A DNA stretch of 6,161 nt from Terriglobales bacterium (GCA_030043575.1 JASHXK010000279.1:1-6161), one strand, 5' to 3'. Shown: positions 1-5,782, counted from the stretch's first letter. Notes: generated by a model from the letters alone, not told the origin. Numbers and translations are program-made.

Positions 1-196
1 ATCGCACGATTGCAGCTTCACTGTAGCCAAGATAGCGTTTGAGATCGGTGATGAACTCTTCCCTTTGGGCATACTGCTTCGTCGCCAAAGCACCGCCGCC
101 TCGGCTGTACGGAGCTAAAGCAATCTGGTAGATAGGCGCAGCCTCCAGCACAGAAGAGTTGCGTATTTCGTCCAGAAAAACACTATAGTTCTGCAC
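1..196 (-). CDS. Hypothetical protein, N-terminal 65 residues (truncated by window edge)
   Basis: An open frame reads leftward from a GTG at 196-194 to the window edge without a stop. It begins VQNYSVFLDEIRNSS (the first residue would be read as Met) and continues with ...EAAPIYQIALAPYSRGG... and ...EEFITDLKRYLGYSEAA.... The GTG is chosen because a strong Shine-Dalgarno GGAGGT lies 4 bases upstream and in-frame TAA and TAG stops lie just beyond it. No ATG is available. The visible part has no signal peptide, membrane segment or motif that I recognise; it looks like a soluble, mixed helix/strand protein. GC content here is about 52 percent, lower than the roughly 60 percent or more in the neighbouring genes, so it may have a different history. 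It is divergent from the aminotransferase, with a 196-base gap. The function is unknown. Sentence-like coding, the SD and the start position support a real gene, but the rest of it lies outside the window. Confidence 0.6.
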   Translation of the reverse strand, partial: MQNYSVFLDEIRNSSVLEAAPIYQIALAPYSRGGGALATKQYAQREEFITDLKRYLGYSEAAIVR

Positions 197-200
197 CTCT

Positions 201-225
201 ACCTCCAGTTCCTGACTCTATTATC
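201..225 (-). promoter_or_regulatory. Shine-Dalgarno and possible -10 box for the leftward hypothetical gene
   Basis: On the minus strand, GGAGGT occupies 206-201, 4 bases before the GTG start at 196; it decides the start of that gene. A -10-like GATAAT lies at 225-220, which would give a short 5' leader containing the SD. I see no convincing -35 hexamer at 16-18 bases further upstream, so the promoter part is weak. The SD part is solid. This is the only start in the window with a clear SD. Confidence 0.45.
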
Positions 226-377
226 CCCCAAGCACCACTCAATGGTATCCCAACCCGTTAACTGAGCATGTTCCTTTGGGCCGTCTTATTAGGTTCACGT
301 GGAGCAACCGCGTCAGCAGCACATTGTGAGATCATTAGCCTGCTCGGCTTCGCTGAGGTAATTTCCACCGCGCCGCT

Positions 378-383
378 TATAAT
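378..383 (+). promoter_or_regulatory. TATAAT -10 box, predicted leaderless promoter of the aminotransferase
   Basis: A perfect TATAAT sits 9 bases before the ATG at 393. Transcription normally starts about 6-8 bases after a -10 box, so the mRNA would start at or within a few bases of the ATG. There is no Shine-Dalgarno sequence in the intervening CGCTCTCGC, which agrees with leaderless translation. No good -35 box is visible at the usual spacing (355-360 reads GAGGTA). An identical arrangement precedes the glycosyltransferase gene at 1681-1686. Confidence 0.6.
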
Positions 384-392
384 CGCTCTCGC

Positions 393-1592
393 ATGGCTGG
401 CTTCTTCGCGCGGCGCACATCTTGGGACCTCACAACTAATCGCTATACGCAAGGGCTCGACGCACATCGCCGAGCGGGCAGGGAACTGCTCGACCTGACC
501 GCCTCTAACCCCACAACTGTCGGCCTGGAATATCGTGAAGACGAACTGCTGCGCGCGCTCGTCAATCGCGAAGCTCTGCGCTACGAACCGCAGCCGAAGG
601 GGTTGCTGTCCGCGCGCGAGGCGATTGCCGGTTATTACGCCGAGCGGGGCGTCGAGATTTCCCCGGACAACCTGATCCTGACGACCAGCACCAGCGAAGC
701 GTATTCCTTCATCTTCCGCCTGCTGTGCGACCCGGGAGACGCGGTTCTGGTTCCCACGCCGAGCTACCCGCTGTTCGACTTTCTCGCCGAGATTCAGGAT
801 GTAAAGCTCGTCCCGTATGAGCTGGTCTACGACCACGGCTGGCAGGTCGAACCGACATCGCTGTTTGCCGCGGTTGATCGCACACTGGCAACAGGTGCGC
901 GTTGCCGGGCCATCCTGGTGGTTCACCCCAACAATCCGACAGGTTCGTTCATTCAACCACGCGAGCTGCAATTGCTGAACGACGTTTGTGCAGCGAATGA
1001 TGCTGCAGTCATTGCCGATGAGGTCTTCCTGGATTATGCCCTTACGGCCCAGCAGCCACTGACTTGCGCTGCAAACAACGACGCATTGACCTTTACATTG
1101 AGCGGTCTCTCGAAGATATCCGCGCTGCCGCAGATGAAGGTCGCCTGGCTCGCGGTCAACGGACCGCCAGCAGTAAAATCGGCCGCGTTATCGCGCCTGG
1201 AAGTCGTCGCCGACACCTATCTCTCGATGAGCGCGCCTATCCAACTGGCGGTGCCGACGCTGCTGCAGGAACGGCACAGCATGCAGGCGCAGCTCATGCA
1301 ACGGATCCGAGGGAACTTACAAGAGCTCGATTCTCAACTCGCGCGGCAGAAGCTTTGCCATCGTCTCGATATTGAAGGCGGCTGGTACGCCATCCTGCGC
1401 GTGCCGGTCACCGGCTCCGACGAAGATCTTGCGGTCGCTCTGTTGCAGGAAAAGGGCGTGTTGGTGCAGCCGGGACATTTCTATGACTTCGCTGCCGACG
1501 GTCATCTCGTGCTCAGCCTGATCACACCGACGGACACTTTTCGCTCAGGAATCGCGCGGCTTCTGGAATATGTTGCAACCATTGGCCGCTGA
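393..1592 (+). CDS. PLP-dependent class I/II aminotransferase
   Basis: This 399-residue protein has full length for a fold-type I aminotransferase and probably transfers an amino group from an amino acid to a 2-oxo acid in the cytoplasm. Visible landmarks in order are the N-terminal substrate-loop region LTASNPT (35-41), the cofactor stretch TTSTSEAYSF (97-106), PTPSYPLF (121-128), HPNNPTG (178-184, Asn contacting PLP), ADEVF (208-212, with Asp209 expected to contact the pyridine nitrogen) and SGLSK (237-241), where Lys241 is the expected Schiff-base lysine. Two residues depart from the classical pattern. The phosphate-binding Arg eight residues after the lysine is Lys249, and the C-terminal substrate-carboxylate Arg (the usual GYxRLS-type motif) aligns with Val373 in GHLVLSL. 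I believe close relatives share this, which would make it a subfamily trait, but this is from memory. The substrate cannot be deduced. The ATG is supported by the TATAAT 9 bases upstream. No neighbour is in the same pathway. Annotation as aspartate or alanine aminotransferase would be over-specific. Confidence 0.93.
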   Translation: MAGFFARRTSWDLTTNRYTQGLDAHRRAGRELLDLTASNPTTVGLEYREDELLRALVNREALRYEPQPKGLLSAREAIAGYYAERGVEISPDNLILTTSTSEAYSFIFRLLCDPGDAVLVPTPSYPLFDFLAEIQDVKLVPYELVYDHGWQVEPTSLFAAVDRTLATGARCRAILVVHPNNPTGSFIQPRELQLLNDVCAANDAAVIADEVFLDYALTAQQPLTCAANNDALTFTLSGLSKISALPQMKVAWLAVNGPPAVKSAALSRLEVVADTYLSMSAPIQLAVPTLLQERHSMQAQLMQRIRGNLQELDSQLARQKLCHRLDIEGGWYAILRVPVTGSDEDLAVALLQEKGVLVQPGHFYDFAADGHLVLSLITPTDTFRSGIARLLEYVATIGR

Positions 1593-1650
1593 CCGCCGTC
1601 CAGATAAAGTGACGCCAAAGTGCAAATAGTTGCACCTGATTTGGGCAAAT
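1572..1650 (+). promoter_or_regulatory. Cluster of short palindromes upstream of the glycosyltransferase promoter
   Basis: Three short symmetric elements lie in the 3' end of the aminotransferase gene and in the 103-base gap that follows. GTTGCAAC (1572-1579) is a perfect 8-bp palindrome inside the coding sequence. GTGCAA-atag-TTGCAC (1620-1635) has perfect 6-bp arms. ATTTG-gg-CAAAT (1639-1650) has perfect 5-bp arms. The last two also share the direct repeat GCAAATA (1622-1628 and 1645-1651), 23 bases apart. They fall roughly 45-75 bases upstream of the predicted transcription start of the glycosyltransferase, a usual place for an activator. None is followed by a T-run, so they do not resemble an intrinsic terminator for the aminotransferase. 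An operator role is inference. Confidence 0.3.
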
Positions 1651-1680
1651 ATCGCGGTCCAAAACGCCGCACCACGACGG

Positions 1681-1686
1681 TATAAT
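1681..1686 (+). promoter_or_regulatory. TATAAT -10 box, predicted leaderless promoter of the glycosyltransferase
   Basis: A perfect TATAAT ends exactly 9 bases before the GTG start at 1696, the same spacing as at the aminotransferase. A transcript would begin around 1693-1696. AGAAGG at 1688-1693 resembles a Shine-Dalgarno but lies only 2 bases from the start codon and would be at the extreme 5' end of the mRNA, so it is probably not used. The -35 region (about 1658-1663, TCCAAA) is poor. Confidence 0.6.
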
Positions 1687-1695
1687 TAGAAGGCT

Positions 1696-2673
1696 GTGCT
1701 CAAATACTCCATCGTCGTCCCGTTTCACAACGAAGAAGAGAACATAACCGAGCTCTACGATCGCCTGCGCGTGGTGATGGAAGCTGCGGGTGAGCCGTTC
1801 GAGCTGGTCTTCGTGGACGATGGCAGCCAGGACAACACCTTCTGGTTATTGCAGCAGATCGCCGCAGTGGATCGCCGCGTAGTGGTCGTGAAGTTGCGTC
1901 GCAACTTTGGGCAGACGTCAGCACTGGCGGCCGGCTTCGATCACGCCGAGGGCGAGTATGTGATCGCCATGGATGGCGACCTGCAGCACGATCCTCACGA
2001 CATTCCACTGTTCCTGCAGAAGTTGCGTGAGGGGTACGACATCGTCAGCGGGTGGCGCAAGCAGCGCATCGACAATTTCGTGATGCGGCGTTTCCCGTCG
2101 CGCGTGGCGAACTGGCTGATGGCAAAGCTCAGCGGCGTCGATCTGCACGACTTCGGCACGACGTTCAAAGCCTATCGCCGCGAAGTGGTCCAGGAAGTTC
2201 CACTCTACGGCGAGCTGCATCGCTTCATCCCCGCACTGGCCTCGGCGTACGGGGCGACGATCTGCGAGATCCCGATCCGCAATGTCAACCGCGAGCGAGG
2301 CGAATCGCATTACGGCATCTCCCGCACCTTCCGCGTCTTCTTCGACCTGATCACCATTCGCTTCCTGCTGAAGTACATGTCGCGACCGCTGCATTTCTTC
2401 GGCGGCGTGGGCGCGCTAAGCTCCGTCAGCGGCGGGTTGATTGCGTTGTGGATGATCTCGGAGAAGTTCCTGCGCGGCAAGAACGTCATGGACGAGCATG
2501 GTCCGCTGCTGGTCTTCGCTGCCGTGCTGATCGTGGCCGGCGTACAGCTGATCGCGCTCGGACTGCTGGGCGAGTTGCAGGTGCGTCACTTCCACGAACC
2601 AACTAAGCGCGCACCGTATACTGTCGATCGGGTGCTGCGCTCGTCGCACAGCCAGGGCGCTCTGGCGGACTGA
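1696..2673 (+). CDS. GT2 family glycosyltransferase, polyprenol-phosphate sugar transferase type (DPM1/GtrB-like)
   Basis: This 325-residue protein combines a cytoplasmic GT-A domain with two C-terminal membrane helices. The family transfers a hexose (or aminosugar) from a nucleotide sugar to undecaprenyl/polyprenyl phosphate on the inner face of the cytoplasmic membrane, giving a lipid-linked donor for glycan or protein decoration. Visible features are the start YSIVVPFHNEEENI (4-17), the nucleotide-binding VFVDDGSQDNT (38-48), the DxD-containing AMDGDLQHDP (91-100), the basic RGESHYGISRTF segment (201-212) typical of DPM/GtrB-type enzymes, and hydrophobic helices at about 233-256 and 268-293. 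The tail after 294 is polar. Start choice: GTG at 1696 gives the canonical short N terminus before the first strand and follows a TATAAT at fixed spacing. Its sugar and acceptor cannot be told from sequence. No flippase, O-antigen or arabinose-lipid A genes lie beside it, so it appears to be a stand-alone gene. Confidence 0.92.
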   Translation: MLKYSIVVPFHNEEENITELYDRLRVVMEAAGEPFELVFVDDGSQDNTFWLLQQIAAVDRRVVVVKLRRNFGQTSALAAGFDHAEGEYVIAMDGDLQHDPHDIPLFLQKLREGYDIVSGWRKQRIDNFVMRRFPSRVANWLMAKLSGVDLHDFGTTFKAYRREVVQEVPLYGELHRFIPALASAYGATICEIPIRNVNRERGESHYGISRTFRVFFDLITIRFLLKYMSRPLHFFGGVGALSSVSGGLIALWMISEKFLRGKNVMDEHGPLLVFAAVLIVAGVQLIALGLLGELQVRHFHEPTKRAPYTVDRVLRSSHSQGALAD

Positions 2674-2686
2674 AACAGAGGCTTGG

Positions 2687-2763
2687 TGGCTAGTGGCTAG
2701 CAAACACACTCGTACCGAGTTCGGATTCTGTGCTAGCCACTGACCACTAGCCACTAGTCACTG
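2687..2763. repeat. Inverted array of 7-bp repeats (TGGCTAG / CTAGCCA)
   Basis: The gap between the glycosyltransferase and the glutaredoxin is nearly filled by a heptad structure. On the left are two tandem TGGCTAG units (2687-2693, 2694-2700). On the right are four units in inverse orientation: CTAGCCA (2733-2739), CTGACCA (2740-2746), CTAGCCA (2747-2753) and CTAGTCA (2754-2760), with a partial fifth (CTG). The arms can pair in two registers: an 11-bp perfect match of 2692-2702 with 2731-2741, or 2687-2700 with 2747-2760, a 14-bp helix with one G-U wobble in RNA. The loop contains its own hairpin, ACTCG-tac-CGAGT (2708-2720). No T-run follows, so it is not a classical intrinsic terminator. 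It ends 5 bases before the next start codon. It may be a dispersed intergenic repeat of the genome; that is inference. Confidence 0.85.
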
Positions 2764-2768
2764 CTTTC

Positions 2769-3008
2769 ATGCCAACCCGTAAGATCATCGTTTTCACCCA
2801 GCCCGATTCTTTGCCCTGTGAGGCGGTCAAGATGTTCCTTAAGTCTCGTAAGGCGAAGTTCGAGGAGCGCTGTGTGACGTACGATAACGACGCGCTGCAC
2901 GAGCTCGCCGAGAAGTACAATAGCCGTTCCACTCCCACGGTCGTAATCGATGACGAGGTTGTTGTCGGTTTCGACCCCGAACGGCTCGATCAGCTCCTTG
3001 GACCGTAA
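2769..3008 (+). CDS. Glutaredoxin-like small thioredoxin-fold protein with SxxC active site
   Basis: This 79-residue protein has the length and pattern of short bacterial glutaredoxins (NrdH / Grx-like). Strand 1 is KIIVFTQPD (5-13), followed by the active-site position SLPC (14-17), helix EAVKMFLKSR (18-27), a second strand FEERCVTYD (31-39), and then the cis-proline motif STPTVVI (54-60) and the GFD turn (67-69) that closes the glutathione/substrate groove. The canonical CxxC (or CxxS of monothiol forms) is altered: the N-terminal, normally nucleophilic, cysteine is Ser14 (TCT), while Cys17 is kept. Cys35 is a further cysteine. Ordinary dithiol reductase activity is therefore doubtful; a binding or alternative thiol role is possible. 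The ATG at 2769 gives the normal N terminus. It has no Shine-Dalgarno, because the heptad repeat ends 5 bases before it. Its 3' end overlaps the transporter frame. Confidence 0.82.
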   Translation: MPTRKIIVFTQPDSLPCEAVKMFLKSRKAKFEERCVTYDNDALHELAEKYNSRSTPTVVIDDEVVVGFDPERLDQLLGP

Positions 3009-3984
3009 GTCTCATCCCGCCCGCGGCTATCTCTTCATCGCTGCGGCCACATTTTGCTGGGGACTATCCGCAGCGATGGGCCGTGCGATCTTCACCGGCA
3101 GGATTTCGTGGGGCGGGCAGGCTTTGCAGCCAATTGACCCACTCGCCCTGGCGCAGGCGCGCAGTACCGTTTCGCTGCTGATTCTGGCGCCGATTCTTCT
3201 GCTGCGCAATCGCCCGGCACTGCGGATCCGAGGAAGCCATCTTGCGCAGTTCTTTCTGTTGGGAATTCTGGGAATTGCCGGCTCGAACTATTTCTATTAC
3301 TTCGCGATTGAGAAGACTTCGGTCGCCACTGCGATCGTGCTGCAATACGTAGCGCCGATCTGGGTGCTGCTTTACATGCTGGCGCGGAGGCTGCAGCATC
3401 CGACTGTCTTGCGCATCAGCGGAGTCTTGCTGGCTGTAGCAGGATGTGCTTTTGCAGTGGGTGAGATCGCGGTTCACGGCAGTTTTCCCTGGCTGGCGAT
3501 CTCAGGAGTGCGGTTCAGTGCGGTGGGAGTTCTGGCAGCCGAAGCGGCGGCCGTCACTTTCGCCTTTTACAACGTCTACGCGCAGCACCTGCTGCAGATC
3601 TATCAGCGCTGGACGGTGTTGGTGTATTCGCTGCTCGCGGCTGCCGCGTTCTGGCTCGTAGTCAATCCGCCGTGGCGGATCGCCGCGCAGCATTACAGTA
3701 GCGGACAGTGGCTATTCATGCTGATTTTTTCCATCACTTCGATGCTGATTCCGTTTTCGCTGTACTTTTCCGGACTACAGCATCTGGATGCGACGCGCGC
3801 CATCGTGACTGCCTGCCTTGAGCCGGTGTGGGCGATTTTGCTAACGGCGATGATCCTGGGTGAGCTGGTGACGCCGGTGCAGGTGGTGGGAATTGTCGTG
3901 GTGTTGGCGGCGACGATCCTGGTGCAGATACCCGACCGGAAAGCTCCCGCCGAGCCGACCATTGCAGTCGAGCCGATCGAGTAG
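2950..3984 (+). CDS. EamA/DMT-superfamily transporter (10 TM, RhaT/YdcZ-like exporter class)
   Basis: This is an inner-membrane protein with about ten hydrophobic helices in two EamA repeats, roughly at residues 27-45, 66-85, 98-118, 122-143, 153-172, 190-213, 220-238, 253-275, 281-302 and 308-327, counted from the ATG. The second repeat ends with the hallmark sequence DATRAIVTACLEPVWAILL then GELVT (281-307). The first repeat carries the equivalent EKTSVATAIVLQYVAPIW (121-138). Family members export amino acids, metabolites or drugs; the substrate cannot be inferred. The start is uncertain. ATG 2950 overlaps the glutaredoxin gene by 59 bases and adds a polar 24-residue lead. TTG 2998 overlaps by 11 bases and gives the more usual short N terminus before the first helix. 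Neither has a clear Shine-Dalgarno. ATG 3076 would destroy helix 1. The overlap implies co-transcription and probably translational coupling with the glutaredoxin. The C-terminal tail after 328 is short and acidic. Confidence 0.88.
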   Translation: MTRLLSVSTPNGSISSLDRKSHPARGYLFIAAATFCWGLSAAMGRAIFTGRISWGGQALQPIDPLALAQARSTVSLLILAPILLLRNRPALRIRGSHLAQFFLLGILGIAGSNYFYYFAIEKTSVATAIVLQYVAPIWVLLYMLARRLQHPTVLRISGVLLAVAGCAFAVGEIAVHGSFPWLAISGVRFSAVGVLAAEAAAVTFAFYNVYAQHLLQIYQRWTVLVYSLLAAAAFWLVVNPPWRIAAQHYSSGQWLFMLIFSITSMLIPFSLYFSGLQHLDATRAIVTACLEPVWAILLTAMILGELVTPVQVVGIVVVLAATILVQIPDRKAPAEPTIAVEPIE

Positions 3985-4003
3985 TCAAGAACTACCTCTT
4001 CGA
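3977..4003. other. Small hairpin spanning the two convergent stop codons
   Basis: GTAGT (3981-3985) and ACTAC (3991-3995) form 5-bp arms around a 5-base loop, flanked by TCGA at 3977-3980 and 4000-4003 with a CTCT (3996-3999) bulge. The transporter stop TAG and the ligase stop TAG (CTA on the plus strand) are both in the arms, so part of the symmetry comes for free from the convergent stops. There are no T-runs. A bidirectional termination role is possible but weak. Confidence 0.2.
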
Positions 4004-5782
4004 GGTCGCCGGCGTGCGCTGGTGGGATTCCGCCTCAGCGTAGAGGGCGTCGATTTCCTTCTTGTAGCGATCGGTGAGATGACGGCGGCGCAGTTTCATA
4101 CTCGGGGTCAGCGTGCCGTCGGCGATGCTGAGTTCGTCGGGAATGACCAGCACCTTTTTCAGCTTCTCGTACTGCGCCAGGTTGTGGTTGAGCTCTTCGA
4201 CGATTCCTTCGTATAGTCCTTGCACCTGATGCGATCGTACCAGCTCTTTGCGTGAGGAGAACTTCACGCTATGCTGCTTTGCCCACTGCTCGAGGTCTTC
4301 AAAGCTGGGGATGATGAGCACGGCAGGGAAGCGCCGCTTGTCGCCGAGCAAGGCTGCTTCAGCGATGTACTGATTCACCTTAAGGGAATTCTCGATCGGC
4401 TGCGGTGCTATAAACTTGCCGCCCGATGTCTTGATCAAGTCCTTCTTGCGATCGGTGATGGAAAGATAACCATCCTCGTCGATGCTGCCAATATCGCCCG
4501 TCTTGAACCAGCCATCCTGGAAGACTGCGGCGGTTTCCTCCGGCATCTTCCAGTAGCCTTTGAAGATCGAGGGGCCACGCACCAGCACCTCACCATCGTC
4601 GGCGATACGCACTTCGATATTTGACATCGGCTTACCGACCGTGCCCAGTCGATGATTGATGGGATTGTTCAGCGCGATGACAGGCGAGGTTTCCGTCAGG
4701 CCGTAGCCTTCGTGAATGCGGATACCGATGTCGGCGTACCAGGTGGCGATCTCCTTGCCCAGCGGTGCGCCTCCCGACACAAAGACGCGGGCACGTCCGC
4801 CGAGTCCTTCGCGAATCTTGGAAAAGACCAAGGCGTCAGCGAGCTTCCACGAAAATGATGTCGGCGTCTCGCCACGCAGAATCGCCTCGCGATTGGCCGC
4901 GCCGACTCGAAGCGCCCACTGAATCAGCCCCCGCTTGATACCGTGCGCCTTGTTTTGCACCTGGTTGTAGACCTTTTCGTAGACGCGAGGCACGGCGACG
5001 ATCAGCGTGGGGTGTACCTCACGCATGCTGCGAGGCAGATCCTCAATCACAGGACAGTACGCCAGGGGCACACCAGCGTTAAACAGCGCGTAGTCCAAAT
5101 GCCGTGCGGTCACGTGCGAAAGCGGCAGGAAGGATATGCACAAATCGTCCTTGTCGAACTCGTACATGTCGAGCGAGACATTCAGATTCGAGGCGATGTT
5201 GCCGTGCGTGAGCATAACGCCCTTCGGCGTGCCGGTGGTGCCGGAGGTGTAGATAAGCGTCGCCAGATCGTCAGGCTCGATTTTCTCGCCAATGGCGTTC
5301 AGCGCAGGGTCGTCATCCGGTGGCGCGTGGCGCAGAAAGGACTGCATCGGCACGACATCGTTCAACTCCGGAGCTTCGTCCATGATGACGATGTACTCCA
5401 GGTCAGACTGATCGCGGATGGCGGCCAGCTTCTCGTATTGCTTGCGCGTCGAGACGAAGGCGATTCGTGCCTCGGAGTTCTGCAAAACGAAGAGGCACTG
5501 CTCCGAGATTTGCGTAGCGTAGATGGGTACGTCGACAGCGCCCAACAGTAGGCAGGCGAAGTCGGTAGTCGCCCACTCCGGCCGGTTCTCGCTGAGCAAG
5601 ATGACCCGATCGCCCTTCTTGATGCCCCACGATTGCAGTTGCCGTGCCGTGGCGTAGACCCAACTCCGTAGCTGGCGAGCGGAGATCGTCTTCCAGGTGT
5701 CGCCCTCGCGCGTAAGCGCCACCCGATCGCTGTTGCGCTTGACCAGGGTGAAGAAAACGTCATTGAGGGTCCGAAGATTCAT
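3992..5782 (-). CDS. Long-chain fatty-acid-CoA ligase (AMP-forming, FadD15-like)
   Basis: This 596-residue enzyme is of the ANL superfamily, of normal length for bacterial long-chain acyl-CoA synthetases. It activates a fatty acid with ATP to acyl-AMP and then makes acyl-CoA, in the cytoplasm or at the membrane surface. Motifs counted from MNLRTLNDVF: P-loop YTSGTTGTPKGV (178-189), the LPLSHV segment (219-224), EGYGLTE (358-364), GWFKTGD (424-430), hinge DRKKDLIKTSGGK (444-456), and C-terminal TPSMKLRR (559-566), with Lys563 as the expected adenylation lysine. All key residues are present, so it should be active. An upstream in-frame ATG at 5872 is rejected because it lies deep in the regulator gene and adds a 30-residue Arg/Cys-rich stretch unlike the family. 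The chosen ATG overlaps the regulator stop as ATGA, indicating an operon with translational coupling. Homology also fits FadD-type ligases feeding beta-oxidation or lipid synthesis; chain-length preference is not visible. Confidence 0.95.
   Translation of the reverse strand: MNLRTLNDVFFTLVKRNSDRVALTREGDTWKTISARQLRSWVYATARQLQSWGIKKGDRVILLSENRPEWATTDFACLLLGAVDVPIYATQISEQCLFVLQNSEARIAFVSTRKQYEKLAAIRDQSDLEYIVIMDEAPELNDVVPMQSFLRHAPPDDDPALNAIGEKIEPDDLATLIYTSGTTGTPKGVMLTHGNIASNLNVSLDMYEFDKDDLCISFLPLSHVTARHLDYALFNAGVPLAYCPVIEDLPRSMREVHPTLIVAVPRVYEKVYNQVQNKAHGIKRGLIQWALRVGAANREAILRGETPTSFSWKLADALVFSKIREGLGGRARVFVSGGAPLGKEIATWYADIGIRIHEGYGLTETSPVIALNNPINHRLGTVGKPMSNIEVRIADDGEVLVRGPSIFKGYWKMPEETAAVFQDGWFKTGDIGSIDEDGYLSITDRKKDLIKTSGGKFIAPQPIENSLKVNQYIAEAALLGDKRRFPAVLIIPSFEDLEQWAKQHSVKFSSRKELVRSHQVQGLYEGIVEELNHNLAQYEKLKKVLVIPDELSIADGTLTPSMKLRRRHLTDRYKKEIDALYAEAESHQRTPATSKR

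Noticed and set aside
268..498. A 76-codon plus-strand frame beginning MFLWAVLL with some hydrophobic residues
   Set aside because: It overlaps the aminotransferase by 106 bases in another frame, has no ribosome site, and the hydrophobic run is broken; the aminotransferase promoter lies inside it.
258..971. A 237-codon open frame on the minus strand across the aminotransferase start
   Set aside because: It is antisense to a well-supported enzyme and its translation is Arg/Gln/Ala-rich with no family-like motif; a composition shadow.
1918..2394. A 158-codon minus-strand frame inside the glycosyltransferase
   Set aside because: It is antisense to the conserved DxD and RGESHYG region and has no recognisable domain; a shadow.
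2687..2763. CRISPR array or IS terminal repeats at the heptad region
   Set aside because: Units are only 7 bp with no unique spacers between them, and no transposase gene is enclosed.
2687..2768. Intrinsic terminator for the glycosyltransferase
   Set aside because: The stem has no following T-run (only TTT at 2765-2767), and the long loop is atypical.
2808..2819. Possible selenocysteine or recoded site in the glutaredoxin (UxxC-type relatives exist)
   Set aside because: The codon is TCT (Ser), not TGA, so there is no recoding to invoke here.
4943..5551. A 202-codon plus-strand frame antisense to the acyl-CoA ligase
   Set aside because: The ligase has every catalytic motif on the other strand; the antisense translation is Val/Arg/His/Asp-rich, as expected for a mirror of GC-rich coding DNA.
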